This document shows, one piece after another, positions 1 through 8,774 of a stretch of DNA of 64,000 bases. Source of the DNA: Arthrobacter sp. ISL-5 (lineage in GTDB: Bacteria > Actinomycetota > Actinomycetes > Actinomycetales > Micrococcaceae); assembly GCF_018613835.1 (NCBI RefSeq), contig NZ_JAGGPM010000012.1, positions 1 to 64,000 on the forward strand, read 5' to 3'. The translations under genes were made by a program, and so were the position numbers. Position 1 is the stretch's first letter. Each line of letters opens with the position of its first letter. The notes beneath the pieces are model-generated. The model did no database searches. It saw only the letters and a list, made by a program, of their open reading frames with translations, and had not been told where the DNA came from.

Positions 1-43
1 TCTGAGCGCTCAGAAGGGCCGTTGCGGAGCAATCGACGGCGGT
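1..43. repeat. Half of a long inverted-repeat element, cut by the window edge
   Basis: The first 14 bases are a perfect palindrome (TCTGAGCGCTCAGA). After it comes AAGGGCCGTTGCGGAGCAATCG, whose reverse complement matches the left arm of the hairpin downstream of disA (48228-48297) at 21 of 22 bases. The palindrome is probably the loop centre and the missing arm lies outside the window. It sits downstream of pstB, beyond the tandem repeats, so it may act as a terminator for a convergent gene or for the pst operon. Confidence 0.6.
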
Positions 44-271
44 TGGGCCCACGCCGCCAGGGTTCCCTGGCCGAGCTTGCGAGGCTAGGGCGGTGGTGGG
101 TGGGCCCACGCCGCCAGGGTTCCCTGGCCGAGCTTGCGAGGCTAGGGCGGTGGTGGGTGGGCCCACGCCGCCAGGGTTCCCTGGCCGAGCTTGCGAGGCT
201 AGGGCGGTGGTGGGTGGGCCCACGCCGCCAGGGTTCCCTGGCCGAGCTTGCGAGGCTAGGGCGGTGGTGGG
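44..271. repeat. Four tandem copies of a 57-bp repeat
   Basis: Units start at 44, 101, 158 and 215 and look identical. Each holds two palindromes, TGGGCCCA and GCCAGGGTTCCCTGGC. In each, CCCTGGCC can alternatively pair with GGCTAGGG across a 10-base loop, so two hairpins compete for the same bases. The array ends two bases before the pstB stop codon and carries no plausible gene. It looks like an expanded REP-type terminator, and its copy number probably varies between strains. Confidence 0.9.
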
Positions 272-273
272 GA

Positions 274-1053
274 CTACCCGAAGCGGCCGGAGACGTAGTC
301 TTCCGTGGCCTTCTGCGTCGGGTTGCTGAAGATGGTGTGGGTGTTGCCGACTTCGATCAGTTTGCCGGGCTTGCCGGTGCCGGCGATGTTGAAGAAGGCC
401 GTCCTGTCCGAAACACGCGCAGCCTGCTGCATGTTGTGCGTCACGATCACCACCGTGTACTGATCCTTGAGTTCGTTGATCAGATCCTCGATGGCCAGGG
501 TGGAGATCGGGTCCAGCGCGGAGCAAGGCTCATCCATGAGGATCACCTGCGGTTCCACGGCAATGGCACGGGCGATGCAGAGCCGCTGTTGCTGGCCGCC
601 GGAGAGGCCGGAGCCGGGCTTTTCCAGGCGGTCCTTGACCTCGTTCCAGAGGTTGGCGCCCTGGAGCGAGCGTTCCACGAGGGCATCGGCCTCGCCCTTG
701 GAGATCTTCTGGTTGTTCAGCTTCACGCCGGCCAGCACGTTGTCCCGGATGGACATGGTGGGGAACGGGTTGGGCCGCTGGAAGACCATGCCGATCTGGG
801 AGCGGACCGTGACGGGGTCCACGCCGGGTCCGTACAGGTTGTCGCCGTCGAGAAGCACTTCACCCTCGACGCGGGCGCCCGGCAGGACCTCGTGCATGCG
901 GTTGATGGTCCGCAGGAAGGTGGACTTGCCGCAGCCGGAGGGGCCGATGAACGCTGTGACGGACTTGGCCTCGATGTTAATGCTGACGTCTTCGACGGCC
1001 AGGAAGTTGCCGTAGTAGACGTTCAGGTCTTTGACGTCGATGCGCTTGGACAT
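274..1053 (-). CDS. pstB: Phosphate ABC transporter ATP-binding protein PstB
   Basis: This 259-residue ATPase powers high-affinity phosphate uptake together with PstA, PstC and the lipoprotein PstS. The Walker A motif GPSGCGKST, the ABC signature LSGGQQQR and the Walker B stretch [12 protein letters not shown] are all present, and the length is normal for PstB. The start ATG follows AAAGGAAC at good spacing. It is the last gene of the pstSCAB operon, 75 bases after pstA. The stop codon directly abuts the 57-bp repeat array, so the 3' end of the mRNA probably runs into those hairpins. Confidence 0.97.
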   Translation of the reverse strand: MSKRIDVKDLNVYYGNFLAVEDVSINIEAKSVTAFIGPSGCGKSTFLRTINRMHEVLPGARVEGEVLLDGDNLYGPGVDPVTVRSQIGMVFQRPNPFPTMSIRDNVLAGVKLNNQKISKGEADALVERSLQGANLWNEVKDRLEKPGSGLSGGQQQRLCIARAIAVEPQVILMDEPCSALDPISTLAIEDLINELKDQYTVVIVTHNMQQAARVSDRTAFFNIAGTGKPGKLIEVGNTHTIFSNPTQKATEDYVSGRFG

Positions 1054-1128
1054 GATGTTCCTTTAACTTGCTGGTATGGATTGAAGTCTAGATCCCGGCC
1101 GTCCGTTCCGGAACGGCCGGTGACCTGC

Positions 1129-2238
1129 CTAGCGTCCGGTCTTCGGGGCGAAAACCCTGGCAATCAGGCGGGCCCCGAGGTTCAGGAGCATCACCAGGAT
1201 GATGAGGACCAGGGCGGCGCCCCAGGCCCGCTGCGAGGACGGGTCCGGGTTGGACGGCGAGGTCGGGTTCAAAATCTGCGTGTAAATGAACGTGGGCAGG
1301 GAGGCCATCCAGCCGCCGAACACGTTGTTGTTGATGCTCGTGGCGAATCCCGCGGTCACCAGGATGGGTGCTGTCTCGCCGATCACCCGGGCGATCGCCA
1401 GGGTGACGCCGGACGCGATGCCGGAGATCGCCGTCGGAATGACCACCTTGAGGATGGTGCGCCACTTGCGGACGCCCAGGGCGTAGGCCGCCTCGCGGAG
1501 TTCGTTGGGGACGATCTTGAGCATTTCCTCGCTGGAGCGGACCACCACCGGGATCATCAGCACGGAAAGCGCGACGGCGGCGACGGCGCCGGTTTTGGTG
1601 CCGGGCCCCACCACCGCGAAGAAGAAAGCGGCGGCAAAAAGGCCGGCCACGATGGACGGGATGCCGGTCATGACGTCCACGAAGAATGTGATGGCACGGG
1701 CCAGCGGGCGGTCGTTGCCGTATTCGACGAGGTAGATCGCTGTCAGCAGGCCCACCGGCACGGAGATGACCGTGGCCAGCAGGGTGATCTGGACCGTACC
1801 GAGGAGCGCGTGGTAGATGCCGCCGAGGACGGGTCCGCCTCCTTCGGCGGCCCTGTTGTCATAGACGCCGGTGACGCCGTTCATGGACGTCCCCAGGAAC
1901 CCTGGCGTGATGATGCCCGGAATGCCGTTGACCAGGACGGTCCAGATTACGGAGATGAGCGGCAGGAGCGCGACGAGGAAGGATCCCACCACCAGGCAGG
2001 TGGCCAGCTTGTCCTTGGCCTTTCGTGAACCTTCGACGGCGGCGCTCCAGCCCACCAGTCCGGCGGCGAAGAGGATGGCGGAGACGATGCCCCAGCCGAA
2101 GGCGTTGAAGCCGATCAGCGCGAGGATGGCCGCGCCGAGAACCAGCGCCACGGCGAGGACCACGTACGGGGCAAACTTGGGCAGCTGGCCTTTGGTCAGT
2201 GCCGACCTTTTGCGGGCCGGGGTCAGGGTGGAGGTCAT
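1129..2238 (-). CDS. pstA: Phosphate ABC transporter permease PstA
   Basis: Inner-membrane permease of the phosphate transporter, 369 residues. The N-terminal part holds two hydrophobic segments (about residues 25-80) ahead of the usual PstA core. The core carries the ABC permease coupling loop around EELREAAYALGVRKW, typical of the EAA motif that contacts PstB. It is longer than most PstA proteins because of the N-terminal extension. The start codon immediately follows the pstC stop with no spacer, so translational coupling is likely. Confidence 0.95.
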   Translation of the reverse strand: MTSTLTPARKRSALTKGQLPKFAPYVVLAVALVLGAAILALIGFNAFGWGIVSAILFAAGLVGWSAAVEGSRKAKDKLATCLVVGSFLVALLPLISVIWTVLVNGIPGIITPGFLGTSMNGVTGVYDNRAAEGGGPVLGGIYHALLGTVQITLLATVISVPVGLLTAIYLVEYGNDRPLARAITFFVDVMTGIPSIVAGLFAAAFFFAVVGPGTKTGAVAAVALSVLMIPVVVRSSEEMLKIVPNELREAAYALGVRKWRTILKVVIPTAISGIASGVTLAIARVIGETAPILVTAGFATSINNNVFGGWMASLPTFIYTQILNPTSPSNPDPSSQRAWGAALVLIILVMLLNLGARLIARVFAPKTGR

Positions 2239-3171
2239 TTAGTTGGCTCCCGAGAATTCTTTGTGCCGGCTGATGATCCAGCGTGCAACCATGTTGACGG
2301 CCAGGGTTATCACGAACAGGACCAGGCCGGCGGCGATCAGCGTGCTCACCTTCAGGCCGCTCGCCTCAGGGAAGTTCAGGGCGATCTCGGCGGCGATGGT
2401 CTGGTTGCCCGACTGGATCAGGCTGGCGGTGAGGGCGCCAGAAGACAGGACCAGCGCAACGGCCATGGTTTCGCCGAGCGCCCGGCCGAGGCCCAGCATG
2501 ACGGCGCTGATGATGCCCGGGCGGGCGAAGGGCAGCACGGCCATCTTGATCATTTCCCAGCGGGTGGCACCGAGCGCCAGGGCGGCTTCCTCGTGCAGCT
2601 TGGGGGTCTGGAGGAAGATCTCGCGGGACAGCGACGTGATGATCGGGAGCACCATGACGGACAGCACAATGCCGGCGGTCAGGATGGTCTTGCCCGTGGC
2701 CGACGCAGGACCGTGGAAAATGGGCAGCCAGCCCATGTTGGTCGCAAGCCAGTCGTAGGCCGGTGCGATTTCCTTGGCCAGGAAGGCGGCGCCCCAGGCG
2801 CCGTAGATGACGGACGGGATGGCGGCCAGCAGATCGACCACGTAGCCGAGGCCCGATGCCAGCTTGCGCGGCGCGTAGTGCGAGATGAAGAGGGCGACGC
2901 CGATGGCGATCGGGGTGGCGATGACCAGCGCGATGATGGCGGCGATCAGCGTGCCCACGACGATCGGCCAGATGTAGGCGAAGAAACCCTTGCCGCCCTG
3001 GATGTCTGCGGCCGGGGCCGTAAAAGCAGGAATTGCCTGGATGACCAGGAAGAGCGCAACGCCGAACAGCACGGCAAGGATCAGGCACCCTGCTGCCAGG
3101 GTTGCTCCGGAGAAGACTTTATCCCCGGCGCGGCCTGCGCCTCGGGAACTTGTCAGGGAGGTGGTGGTCAT
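2239..3171 (-). CDS. pstC: Phosphate ABC transporter permease PstC
   Basis: Second membrane subunit of the Pst phosphate transporter, 310 residues with about six membrane segments. The EAA-type coupling loop reads KLHEEAALALGATRWEM. It pairs with PstA to form the translocation channel and receives phosphate from PstS. The gene lies 121 bases after pstS with a strong hairpin in between, and its stop abuts the pstA start. Family and operon order make the call secure. Confidence 0.95.
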   Translation of the reverse strand: MTTTSLTSSRGAGRAGDKVFSGATLAAGCLILAVLFGVALFLVIQAIPAFTAPAADIQGGKGFFAYIWPIVVGTLIAAIIALVIATPIAIGVALFISHYAPRKLASGLGYVVDLLAAIPSVIYGAWGAAFLAKEIAPAYDWLATNMGWLPIFHGPASATGKTILTAGIVLSVMVLPIITSLSREIFLQTPKLHEEAALALGATRWEMIKMAVLPFARPGIISAVMLGLGRALGETMAVALVLSSGALTASLIQSGNQTIAAEIALNFPEASGLKVSTLIAAGLVLFVITLAVNMVARWIISRHKEFSGAN

Positions 3172-3236
3172 ACCTGGCCCTTCGGTGTTGGTGTTGCGGA
3201 GGTATGGAACTTGGTGAAACTGCGTTTGACACGCCT

Positions 3237-3274
3237 AAGTTCCCCGCCCTGCCTTGCGGCTGGGCGGGGAACTT
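3237..3274 (-). terminator. Intra-operon hairpin between pstS and pstC
   Basis: Arms AAGTTCCCCGCCC and GGGCGGGGAACTT pair perfectly over 13 bp with a 12-base loop. No clear T-run follows. It lies just after the pstS stop and before pstC. Such a hairpin usually stabilises or partly terminates the mRNA, giving more binding protein than permease. Confidence 0.8.
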
Positions 3275-3292
3275 CGGCGTTCAGTTCAAACC

Positions 3293-4411
3293 TTACGACT
3301 TGACCTTGATGGTCTCGATGGCCTTGGCAGCCTTCTCAGCCAGGGTGGAGGACAGCGGAGCCGACTTGGCGGACTCAGCGGCAGCCTTCTGGCCCTCTTC
3401 GGAGACTACGTACTTCTCGAAGGCCTTGATCAGGTCAACGGTCTCCTGCTTGGGGTAGGTGGTGCAGACCACGTGGTAGGAAACCAGGACGACGGGGTAG
3501 GCGCCGGACTCGGTGGTGGTGCGGTCCAGCTTGACGGCAGCGTCGTTCGCGGCGCGGCCTTCGACGGCCTTGCCGGCGTCAACGGCCTTGGCAGCGGCCT
3601 CGGGCGAGATCTTGACGAACTCGGAGCCGACCTTGATCTGGGCGGTGCCCAGCTTGCCGCCCACGGCGGAGTCATCGGCGTAGGTCACGGCACCGGGGGT
3701 GTCGGTGACGGTCTTGACGACGCCGGACGTGCCCTTGGCGTTCTCGCCCTTCAGCGAAGCGGGCCAGATGCCCTCGGCCTTGTCCTTCCAGACGTCAGGC
3801 GCCGCGGCGGAGAGGTATTCGGTGAAGTTCTTGGTGGTGCCGGAATCGTCAGAGCGGCTGACCGGGGTGACCTTGAGGTCCGGAAGCTTGACATCCGGGT
3901 TCAGGGCGGCAATGGCGGGGTCGTTCCACTTGGCGATCTCGCCGCGGAAGAGTTTGGCGGCCGTGGTGGCGTCCAGCTTCAGGTCCATGACATCGGGAAC
4001 GTTGAACGCGATGGCGATCGGGGAGATGTAGACCGGGATGTCGATTGCGCCCTCGGGGCCGCACTGAGCCTTGGAGGCTGCGAGTTCCTCGTCCTTCAGG
4101 TAGGCGTCGGAACCGGCGAACTGAGCCGAGCCGTCGATGATGGCCTTGCGGCCGGCGCCGGAACCGTCCGGGGAGTACTGCACGGTGGCGCCCTGGTTTG
4201 CGGCCGCGAAGTTGGTCTTCCAGACGTCCATGGCTGCGCCCTGCGCAGAGGAGCCGATGCCGGTCAGGGTTCCGGTGACCTTGGGGCCGGCAGCGGACTG
4301 CGTGCCCGCGGGAGAGTTCGTGGCGTTGTCTGAACCGCACGCGGTGAGCGCGAGTGCGCCAACGGCGATGACAGCGATAGCCGCGTGGCGGCCGAAGCGG
4401 AGTGCCTTCAC
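3293..4411 (-). CDS. pstS: Phosphate-binding lipoprotein PstS
   Basis: Extracytoplasmic phosphate receptor of the Pst transporter, 372 residues from a GTG start preceded by GGAAGGGG. That start gives a lipoprotein signal peptide ending in the lipobox LTAC (Cys25), so the protein is anchored to the membrane outer face. The reading frame stays open upstream to 4534, but that would bury the signal peptide and is rejected. PstS-type phosphate-binding stretches are visible (GSSAQGAAM, SRSDDSGTTKNF). First gene of pstSCAB; a candidate Pho box lies about 120 bases upstream. Confidence 0.95.
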   Translation of the reverse strand: MKALRFGRHAAIAVIAVGALALTACGSDNATNSPAGTQSAAGPKVTGTLTGIGSSAQGAAMDVWKTNFAAANQGATVQYSPDGSGAGRKAIIDGSAQFAGSDAYLKDEELAASKAQCGPEGAIDIPVYISPIAIAFNVPDVMDLKLDATTAAKLFRGEIAKWNDPAIAALNPDVKLPDLKVTPVSRSDDSGTTKNFTEYLSAAAPDVWKDKAEGIWPASLKGENAKGTSGVVKTVTDTPGAVTYADDSAVGGKLGTAQIKVGSEFVKISPEAAAKAVDAGKAVEGRAANDAAVKLDRTTTESGAYPVVLVSYHVVCTTYPKQETVDLIKAFEKYVVSEEGQKAAAESAKSAPLSSTLAEKAAKAIETIKVKS

Positions 4412-4530
4412 TGGATGTACCCCTTCCAGGGTTTTCTGATGCGATCCGAACCGGAGACGTCCGGACAGGGAGCTGCGTACTTTTTGTACCTTCATTGAAG
4501 TTATGGGCCGCAGGTAACGAGTGTTGGGGT

Positions 4531-4552
4531 CCAAGATGAACGGAAGGTTAAC
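4531..4552 (-). promoter_or_regulatory. Candidate PhoP (Pho) box upstream of pstS
   Basis: On the minus strand the sequence reads GTTAACCTTCC then GTTCATCTTGG, two adjacent 11-base direct repeats. This matches the actinobacterial PHO-box layout (GTTCACC-like core every 11 bases). It precedes the phosphate operon, the classical PhoP target, and would activate it under phosphate starvation. The divergent gene at 4659 shares the intergenic region. Confidence 0.7.
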
Positions 4553-4658
4553 GACGGCGGGACATTGGCTTACACATGCAGGGTCACCATTGCGTTAGGT
4601 ACGTCACAGTCGTAGGGGGCCGCGTTCACGCGCACTGCTGCGTGGCAGGATGGGCTCC

Positions 4659-5210
4659 ATGGAGACACCCGGGAACCTGGACGCCCACCGCCTTGGCGAG
4701 GGGCCGCCGTCGGACGCTGACATCGATCTCTACCGCAGGCTCAGCAGCGACATCGCCGCCGGAGTGGCCGTGGTTTCCACGGTGCTGCGCAACCGGGATT
4801 ATGCCGCGACCGTCAGCGCATTTCTCTCAGTTTCCTATGATCCGCCGACACTGCTGGTCAGCCTCTATGCGGAATCGCGCATCGGCGAGGCGGTCGCAGA
4901 AGCAGGCACATGGGCGCTGAGCCTGCTGTCCGGCGAGCACCAGGGGACGGCAAACTGGCTGGCCAGCCCCGGGATCCCGCTGCACGGGATGCTCGCGCAG
5001 GTTCCGTACCGGCGCGGTCCGGCCACGGGAGCGGCCATTATCGAGGGGTCGCTCGCCTACTTTGAGCTGCGAACGGTATCCGTTCATCCTGCCGCCACCC
5101 ACCTGCTCGTTGTCGGAGAGGTGCTCGCGATGGGCACCGAGGCTTCAACATCGGAGGCCCCGGACCCGCTGCTGCACTTCGGTTCGGAGTTCCGCAGGCT
5201 GGCCCCGTAA
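4659..5210 (+). CDS. Flavin reductase-like, FMN-binding split-barrel protein
   Basis: A 183-residue protein of the flavin reductase domain family, which binds FMN or FAD and either reduces free flavin for a partner monooxygenase or acts on its own substrate. Family features are AAGVAVVST near the N-terminus, ATVSAFLSVSYDPPTLLVSL in the flavin-binding core, and the closing PDPLLHFGSEFRRL. The second ATG (4659) is preferred because AGGA lies 8 bases before it, while the ATG at 4650 has no spacing. Divergent from pstS and followed by a hairpin. No partner oxygenase is adjacent, so the substrate is unknown. Confidence 0.8.
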   Translation: METPGNLDAHRLGEGPPSDADIDLYRRLSSDIAAGVAVVSTVLRNRDYAATVSAFLSVSYDPPTLLVSLYAESRIGEAVAEAGTWALSLLSGEHQGTANWLASPGIPLHGMLAQVPYRRGPATGAAIIEGSLAYFELRTVSVHPAATHLLVVGEVLAMGTEASTSEAPDPLLHFGSEFRRLAP

Positions 5211-5221
5211 GCCCGCCGCGT

Positions 5222-5243
5222 CGGCTGCGATTAGTCGCAGCCG
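5222..5243 (+). terminator. Hairpin after the flavin reductase-like gene
   Basis: CGGCTGCGA and TCGCAGCCG pair perfectly over 9 bp with a TTAG loop, 11 bases after the stop codon at 5210. There is no strong T-run. Probable transcription terminator. Confidence 0.65.
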
Positions 5244-5488
5244 GGAACTTGTTCAGGCTCGCCTGAGAAGATCCCGGAATTTGAGCCAAAATTGCGCCAA
5301 CCTAGTGGAGTCCCTGATTTCGCGGGTTCACCCTTGGGGCAGTTGAATCATCGCTCAGCCAGGGGACCTGCGTCACCGTCACGCTCCCGCTGGACTGACC
5401 ACACGATTCTCGGGGGGGATCACATTGAGTATCAGTTCGCATCACTGCACCCACGGTGTCACGCACCGGTTCCAGTATTATCTTGGTC

Positions 5489-6853
5489 ATGGCCAGGCCT
5501 TCGGTGAGGGTACCCGTCACCGGCATAGCACGTACAGCATTGGATACCGCATGGGACCGGGTCTTCTTCCTCGTCGGTGGTGTCGCCGCCGTCTGGTTGA
5601 CGTACCTTCTCCTTGAGCTCAGCTTCCAGTGGGGCTGGGGCCAGATCTGGTTCACCTTCATCTTCTGGGCCATGCTCGCCTACCTCGTCCTGCCAAGGCT
5701 CCATTCGATCCTGACCCGTATCTATGTGCCCGATTACTTCATCGGGCGGGCCCGCACCAGCGACGGCCTGCTGGGCGACCCCGTGAACGTCGCCCTGCTC
5801 GGCACCGAAGCGCAGCTGCACCAGGTGATGCGCCGCGCGGGGTGGACCATCGCCGACGACGTGACGCTGGCCAGCAGCTGGAGAATCGTCACTTCCACCC
5901 TCCTGCGCCGCAGCTACCTCGAGGCCCCGGTCAGCCCGCTTTTCCTGTTCGGTCGGCAGCAGGACTTCGCCTACCAGCAGGAAGTGGACGCAAGTCCCGG
6001 CAAGCGACACCATGTCCGTTTCTGGCACTGCCCTCCCGCGTGGCTGCTGCCCGGCGGGCTGGCAGTGGACTGGCTCGCCGCCGGCACGTACGACCGCAGC
6101 GTCGGTTTCTCCCTGTTCACCCTCCAGATCACCCACAAGATCGACGAGCACACGGACGATGAGCGGGACCACATCGTCAAGACCATTTCCGACGCCGAGC
6201 CGTCCGCTGCCGTCAGGGTGGTCCGGGACTTCTCCACCGGCTACCACACGCGGAACGGCGGGGGCGATGAGATCGCGACGGACGGCGACCTCCCCAGCGT
6301 CGACCTCCGCGGAACGCCGGGTCCCGGCGGCGCCGCTCCCCGCCTCCCGAGCGACAGCCGGAACAGGCGCCCCGCACCCACCATCATCGGCGCGGCCCTC
6401 GTCGCCGGACGTGCAGTGGCCGCAGCGGCTCTGGCCATGTCCATCGCGCTCTTCCCCGACGAGCACCTGGGGCCGCTCCTACAGCCCGGTGCAGGCGCGG
6501 GTGCCGACCCCGGGCTGACCTTGGTGCAGGCCCAGCTCGTTCTGTACTTTGGCCTGGCGGTGGTGGTCCTCTTCGCCCTCGCGGAACTACTGCTCGCCTG
6601 GCTGGTTTTCCTGGGCCGCAACTGGGCGAGGACTCTGACGATGGCCGTGAGCACTGTGGCGATCGGCCTTCAGGTCATTGACGTGGCCCGCGGCGGTCCC
6701 GGGATCACGCTGCAGACCAACCTCCCCGGCCTCACGCTGGACATCCTGCTCATCCTCGCCCTTTCGAGCCAGCGGTCGCGCGTGTATGCCCGGCGCGACC
6801 GCAAGGAGCCGAAGCGGATCTCGGGCCGCCCCGGCGGGCGCGCCGCCATCTGA
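5489..6853 (+). CDS. Membrane protein with LssY C-terminal-type domain
   Basis: A 454-residue protein with two hydrophobic segments near the N-terminus (about residues 25-70). A soluble domain of about 190 residues follows (HQVMRRAGWTIADD, SPLFLFGRQQDFAYQQEVD, RHHVRFW), resembling the LssY_C family often fused to or beside PAP2 phosphatases. The last third has about four more membrane helices and a basic C-terminus. Biochemical function is unknown. The ATG at 5489 is chosen because the upstream alternative (5456) adds only a short unconserved stretch. It ends 12 bases before the converging dehydratase gene. Confidence 0.7.
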   Translation: MARPSVRVPVTGIARTALDTAWDRVFFLVGGVAAVWLTYLLLELSFQWGWGQIWFTFIFWAMLAYLVLPRLHSILTRIYVPDYFIGRARTSDGLLGDPVNVALLGTEAQLHQVMRRAGWTIADDVTLASSWRIVTSTLLRRSYLEAPVSPLFLFGRQQDFAYQQEVDASPGKRHHVRFWHCPPAWLLPGGLAVDWLAAGTYDRSVGFSLFTLQITHKIDEHTDDERDHIVKTISDAEPSAAVRVVRDFSTGYHTRNGGGDEIATDGDLPSVDLRGTPGPGGAAPRLPSDSRNRRPAPTIIGAALVAGRAVAAAALAMSIALFPDEHLGPLLQPGAGAGADPGLTLVQAQLVLYFGLAVVVLFALAELLLAWLVFLGRNWARTLTMAVSTVAIGLQVIDVARGGPGITLQTNLPGLTLDILLILALSSQRSRVYARRDRKEPKRISGRPGGRAAI

Positions 6854-6865
6854 CGGGCTGGACAG

Positions 6866-7798
6866 TCAGACGGTGGAGGGGTCCGTGTTGGCGCCGCACA
6901 GGATGACGGCAACGCGTTCGCCCTCCGCCGGAACGTACGCCCCCGAGGTCAGCGCGGCATAGGCGGCCGCGGCACCGTGCTCCACGACCATCCGGTACTC
7001 GGCCCACAGCAGCGAGCGCGCGGCGACGATCTCGTCGTCGGACACCAGCACGCTCTTCACACCAGTCCTGACCGCCACTTCAAAGCCGATCTGTCCGATC
7101 CGCCGCGCCCCCAGGGAGTCCGCCGCGACCCCGGCGACGGCCACGTCCACAGGGGCTCCCGCCTCGAGGGCAGCATGGAGCGTGGGGGCGGTGTCGGGCT
7201 CCACGCCCACCACAGTGGCCAGGCCTTCGACGGCGGCCGCGATCCCGGCCATCAGGCCCCCGCCGCCCACAGCCACCAGCACGGTGTCCACGGCGCCCAG
7301 CTGTTCCAGGAGTTCCGAACCAACCGTGCCGGCACCCGCGGCGATCTCCGGCTGGTCGTAGGCGTGGCAGTACACGGCTCCGGTTTCGGCTGCATATGCG
7401 ATGGCGGCTTCGTAGGCGACGGCGTATTCGGCGCCGCGCTGGATGACGGAGGCCCCGGATTCCTTGAGCTTCTTCACCTTCATGGCGGGGGCGTTCTCCG
7501 GGACGAAGACGGCGGCAGGCACTCCGGCCTGCGCAGCGGCATAGGCGTTGGCGAGGCCGGCATTGCCGCCGGAGGCCACCACGATTCCGACGTCCTCCTT
7601 CAGCTCGCCGCGTTCACGGCAGGCAAGCACCCGGTTGAACGCACCTCGCGCCTTGAACGTCCCGGTGTGCTGCATGAACTCGCACTTCAGCCACACGTTC
7701 CCGGGAAAGCTCCCCTGGTCCGCTGCAATCACCGGGGTGCGGCGCACCAGCCCGGCAATCCTGGCAGCGGCTTCATCGACGTCGGCTCGCGTGATCAT
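6866..7798 (-). CDS. Serine/threonine dehydratase (PLP fold type II)
   Basis: A 310-residue PLP enzyme expected to deaminate serine or threonine to pyruvate or 2-oxobutyrate. The PLP lysine lies in GTFKARGA, the substrate loop reads ASGGNAGLANA, and the phosphate-binding glycine loop is VGGGGLMAG. There is no C-terminal ACT regulatory domain, so it is the short catabolic type rather than biosynthetic IlvA. The start follows GGAG, one base after the IclR gene's stop, so the two are co-transcribed. A related 3-hydroxyaspartate dehydratase or racemase activity is possible. Confidence 0.85.
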   Translation of the reverse strand: MITRADVDEAAARIAGLVRRTPVIAADQGSFPGNVWLKCEFMQHTGTFKARGAFNRVLACRERGELKEDVGIVVASGGNAGLANAYAAAQAGVPAAVFVPENAPAMKVKKLKESGASVIQRGAEYAVAYEAAIAYAAETGAVYCHAYDQPEIAAGAGTVGSELLEQLGAVDTVLVAVGGGGLMAGIAAAVEGLATVVGVEPDTAPTLHAALEAGAPVDVAVAGVAADSLGARRIGQIGFEVAVRTGVKSVLVSDDEIVAARSLLWAEYRMVVEHGAAAAYAALTSGAYVPAEGERVAVILCGANTDPSTV

Positions 7799-7799
7799 T

Positions 7800-8597
7800 T
7801 CATCTCCGGGTGGCGGTGTTGTGTGGTTCGGCGGCACGGCCGCCGTAGTCATGGCCGATCTCCCGCGCGGCGTCCTGCAGGAGCGGCACCACCGTTTTTT
7901 CGATGGCCTCCGCCGGTGCCCGGTGCGTCTGCAGGGAGACGTTGACTGCCGCGACAACGTCGGTGCCGCGCCAGACCGGAACGGCCACACCCCGGAGGCC
8001 TTCCTCGAGTTCCTGCGAAACCATGGACCACCCCTTGTCGCGGGCAAGTTCCACTTGGGCTTGCAGCTGCTCCAGCGTACCGATCGAGCGCTCGGTGAAC
8101 CGCTGCAGCTGGACAGAGTTGAAGTAAGTCTTCAGTTCGGCGTCGGACAACGCACCCAGCAGCACGCGCCCCATGGAGGTGGCCCATGCAGGGAACCTCG
8201 TGCCCACGCTGATGGATACGCTCAGGAGCCTGGGCGACGGGACACAGGCAACGTAGACCACATCGGTGCCGTCAAGGATGCACAGGGACGTTGTTTCGTT
8301 GAGCTCTGCGGCCAGTGACTTGAGGTGCCGCTCCGCAATCTTCGGGAGCGCCAGGTTGGCCAGGAACGACTGCCCGATGTCCAGCGACCGTGGAGTCAGT
8401 TCGAAGTGCGGGCCGTCGGCGCGGAGGTAGCCCAGGTCAGTCAGCGTCAGCAGGAACCGCCGGGCGGAGGCCCTGGTCATGTCGGACTTCGCGGCGACCT
8501 GGGAGACGGTCAGCCGGGGCTCGTCCGGGGCGAAGGCGCGCAGCACGTCAAAGGCCTTCTCCACCGACTTCACGAAGTACGCGGGTTGTTCCGCCAT
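7800..8597 (-). CDS. IclR-family transcriptional regulator
   Basis: A 265-residue regulator with an N-terminal winged helix (about residues 10-70; VSQVAAKSDMTRASARRFLLTL) and a C-terminal effector domain (about 80-250; SMGRVLLGAL, EEGLRGVAVPVW). It resembles the PcaR/PobR branch, which senses aromatic or hydroaromatic acids. The start MAEQPAYF is chosen by homology; GGAGGG lies 11 bases upstream, rather far. It sits between the dehydratase and a shikimate dehydrogenase-like gene, and probably controls those and the divergent transporter. Confidence 0.88.
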   Translation of the reverse strand: MAEQPAYFVKSVEKAFDVLRAFAPDEPRLTVSQVAAKSDMTRASARRFLLTLTDLGYLRADGPHFELTPRSLDIGQSFLANLALPKIAERHLKSLAAELNETTSLCILDGTDVVYVACVPSPRLLSVSISVGTRFPAWATSMGRVLLGALSDAELKTYFNSVQLQRFTERSIGTLEQLQAQVELARDKGWSMVSQELEEGLRGVAVPVWRGTDVVAAVNVSLQTHRAPAEAIEKTVVPLLQDAAREIGHDYGGRAAEPHNTATRR

Positions 8598-8774
8598 GGA
8601 ATCGTTTGCCCTCCCTGAAGCTGACCCTCGGCGCCCGCACGCGCTCGGCTGCCGGCTTATTTCGATCATATCCGGATAAAGCACGACGCCGACCCGCGGC
8701 GGGGAGGCATGGCCTCCTGGCGGAGGCGGCTGGCGGAGTCGCCTCGCGAATGCGCTTGGCGAAGTCCGACGACG

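Noticed and set aside
44..271. CRISPR array
   Set aside because: The repeats are contiguous with no spacers and no cas genes are near.
22..2028. Long plus-strand open frame starting in the tandem repeats
   Set aside because: It runs antisense to pstB and pstA, whose motifs are clear. Its composition is that of a GC-rich shadow frame.
6866..8047. Longer dehydratase frame from 8047
   Set aside because: The extra N-terminus is Arg/Ser-rich and overlaps the IclR gene. MITRADVD at 7798 has GGAG and matches family starts.
8723..8745. Hairpin GAGGCG/CGCCTC after the shikimate dehydrogenase-like gene
   Set aside because: Only a 6-bp stem in very GC-rich sequence with no T-run; too weak to call.
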